NCBI RefSeq assembly: GCF_001423845.1
Contig: NZ_LMPM01000001.1
Coordinates: forward strand, 2,468,153-2,532,152
DNA: 64,000 bases
Source of the DNA: Sphingomonas sp. Leaf357
GTDB lineage: Bacteria > Pseudomonadota > Alphaproteobacteria > Sphingomonadales > Sphingomonadaceae
Reading direction: 5' to 3'
Positions 63,209-64,000 of this stretch are shown in pieces (position 1 is the stretch's first letter; every line of letters starts with the position of its first letter). Both the position numbers and the translations under genes were made by a program. Under the pieces are notes generated by a model, which saw only the letters and a program-made list of their open reading frames with translations, had not been told where the DNA came from and searched no databases.

Positions 63209-63630
63209 AGCACCGCCGCACGCTCCTCGAACGCGCCGATCATCTTGCGTAGCGCCGCGCCGAACACCTGCCCCGCCAGCATCTCGAACACGCGGTTCTT
63301 GAACGCGAAATCGACCGTGAAATCGACGAAGCAGCCGCTGTCGCCATCAGGCCGGAACACCCAGTCGTTGCGCAGATATTTGAGCGGTCCGTCGAGATAA
63401 TCGACCTTGATGCCCGAGGGCCGCTGTTTCTCGACCTTCGACGTGAACGTCTCGCGCAGCCCCTTGAAGCCGACGATCATGTCGGCGACCAACTCGGTCG
63501 TGCTGTTCGATCGCACCCGGATCGCGGTGACCCAGGGCAGGAATTCGGCATAGCGGCCGACATCCGCGACCAGATCGAACATCTGTTCGCAGCTATAGGG
63601 CAGACGCCGGGTTTCGGAGTGGCGGGGCAT
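63148..63630 (-). CDS. RatA/COQ10 family START-like protein
   Basis: 160 residues of the START-like/SRPBCC fold: RRLPYSCEQMFDLVADVGRY, EFLPWVTAIRV, and DFTVDFAFKNRVFEMLAGQVF are the conserved blocks of the COQ10/RatA family. In eukaryotes and alphaproteobacteria the likely role is ubiquinone binding or respiratory support; the E. coli name RatA refers to ribosome association. GGGGAGG, provided by the end of the neighbouring palindrome, sits five to six bases before ATG 63630. Downstream of lipA, as in many sphingomonads. Confidence 0.9.
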   Translation of the reverse strand: MPRHSETRRLPYSCEQMFDLVADVGRYAEFLPWVTAIRVRSNSTTELVADMIVGFKGLRETFTSKVEKQRPSGIKVDYLDGPLKYLRNDWVFRPDGDSGCFVDFTVDFAFKNRVFEMLAGQVFGAALRKMIGAFEERAAVLYGASAASGGNNSSSAHSAA

Positions 63631-63634
63631 CAGG

Positions 63635-63763
63635 TCCTCCCCGGCACGGGGAGCTGGCATGCGAAGCATGACGGAGGGGGCTCTCCACGAGCGCACCGTT
63701 GCCGGCACGCCCCCTCCACCACGCCGCTTCGCGTCGCGGTCCCCCTCCCCGTGCCGGGGAGGA
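63635..63763. repeat. Complex palindrome with perfect 19-bp ends
   Basis: Ends 63635-63653 and 63745-63763 are exact complements (TCCTCCCCGGCACGGGGAG); an inner pair GGAGGGGGC (63673-63681) and GCCCCCTCC (63709-63717) nests inside. It fills the whole lipA-ratA spacer, four bases from the lipA stop and four from the ratA ATG. Confidence 0.9.
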
Positions 63764-63766
63764 TGA

Positions 63767-64000
63767 TCATGCCGAAACCTTGGCCAATTTCGCCTCACGC
63801 GCCGCGCGCAGGCGCATGAAATCGTCCCCGGCGTGATAGCTCGAGCGGGTCAGCGGCGACGATGCGACCAAGAGGAAGCCCTTCGCGCGCGCGATTGCGG
63901 CATAGGCGTCGAACGCCTGCGGGGTGACGAAATCGATCACCTTGGCATGGCGTGGGGTTGGCTGGAGATATTGGCCGAGCGTGAGGAAATCGACATCGGC
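63767..64000 (-). CDS. lipA: Lipoyl synthase, C-terminal part (cut by window end)
   Basis: Only the last 77 codons are in the window; the gene continues beyond position 64000. The segment reads [20 protein letters not shown], then [20 protein letters not shown], the hallmark C-terminus of LipA, including the Arg-Ser-Ser-Tyr motif whose serine ligates the auxiliary iron-sulfur cluster. Radical SAM enzyme inserting sulfur into octanoyl groups. Confidence 0.94.
   Translation of the reverse strand, partial: ADVDFLTLGQYLQPTPRHAKVIDFVTPQAFDAYAAIARAKGFLLVASSPLTRSSYHAGDDFMRLRAAREAKLAKVSA

Noticed and set aside
63148..63630. RatA as half of a RatAB toxin-antitoxin system
   Set aside because: No RatB-like gene is adjacent; sequence and lipA linkage point to the COQ10-like role.

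Overview
The window is a gene-dense, high-GC chromosomal segment from an alphaproteobacterium of the order Sphingomonadales, most likely Sphingomonas or a close relative. This rests on gene order (recA then alaS; psd-pssA; rpsB-tsf-pyrH-frr-uppS-cdsA-dxr-rseP-bamA-skp-fabZ; ntrB-ntrC-ntrY-ntrX-hfq-hflX; dusB/ispDF-cinA/ratA-lipA), on a CckA-type hybrid kinase, a fused IspDF, a eukaryotic-like NADP isocitrate dehydrogenase, alphaproteobacterial LexA boxes (GTTC-N7-GTTC) and dense intergenic palindromes of the kind seen in sphingomonads. I see no prophage, insertion sequence, plasmid gene or CRISPR array. Nearly everything is core housekeeping.

Layout. 0-11 kb: soluble lytic transglycosylase, dapA, smpB, a DUF2062 membrane protein, a secreted M13 metallopeptidase, cckA, a single-domain response regulator and SOS-controlled recA. 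11-20 kb: a methyltransferase with no canonical start codon, a GST, a DctA-type carrier, an M24 peptidase overlapping a lipid kinase, a small membrane protein, a GFA-family protein and alaS. 20-27 kb: a Kef-type antiporter, an FAD monooxygenase, icd, psd-pssA, and a small antisense-overlapping membrane protein whose promoter carries a LexA box almost identical to that of recA.

27-40.8 kb: the translation and envelope cluster. rpsB, tsf and a TPR-sulfotransferase gene are followed by pyrH through fabZ, mostly with overlapping stop/start codons, then rpmE. It links translation (S2, EF-Ts, RRF, L31), undecaprenyl and isoprenoid synthesis (UppS, Dxr), phospholipid synthesis (CdsA), envelope stress proteolysis (RseP), outer-membrane protein assembly (BamA, Skp) and fatty-acid/lipid A supply (FabZ). 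40.8-50 kb: PilZ, tRNA-Ser, a GH103-like transglycosylase, rlpA, a D,D-carboxypeptidase, then tmk-holB-metG-tatD-MBL hydrolase-retropepsin and mazG. 50.9-59.8 kb, minus strand: ntrB-ntrC-ntrY-ntrX-hfq-hflX-GNAT, with a double-domain Hfq. 59.9-64 kb: dusB diverging from ispDF-hypothetical-cinA, then ratA and the 3' end of lipA on the minus strand.

Most unusual items: (1) a small one-span membrane protein (26717-26935, minus) that looks LexA-controlled; (2) Hfq as a tandem of two non-identical Sm domains; (3) a canonical EF-hand-type loop inside the Skp/OmpH chaperone; (4) a methyltransferase with a strong Shine-Dalgarno in front of ATC; (5) NtrX without the sigma-54 contact loop; (6) several families of interspersed palindromes, one inside the rpsB-tsf operon and one supplying the ribosome-binding site of ratA.
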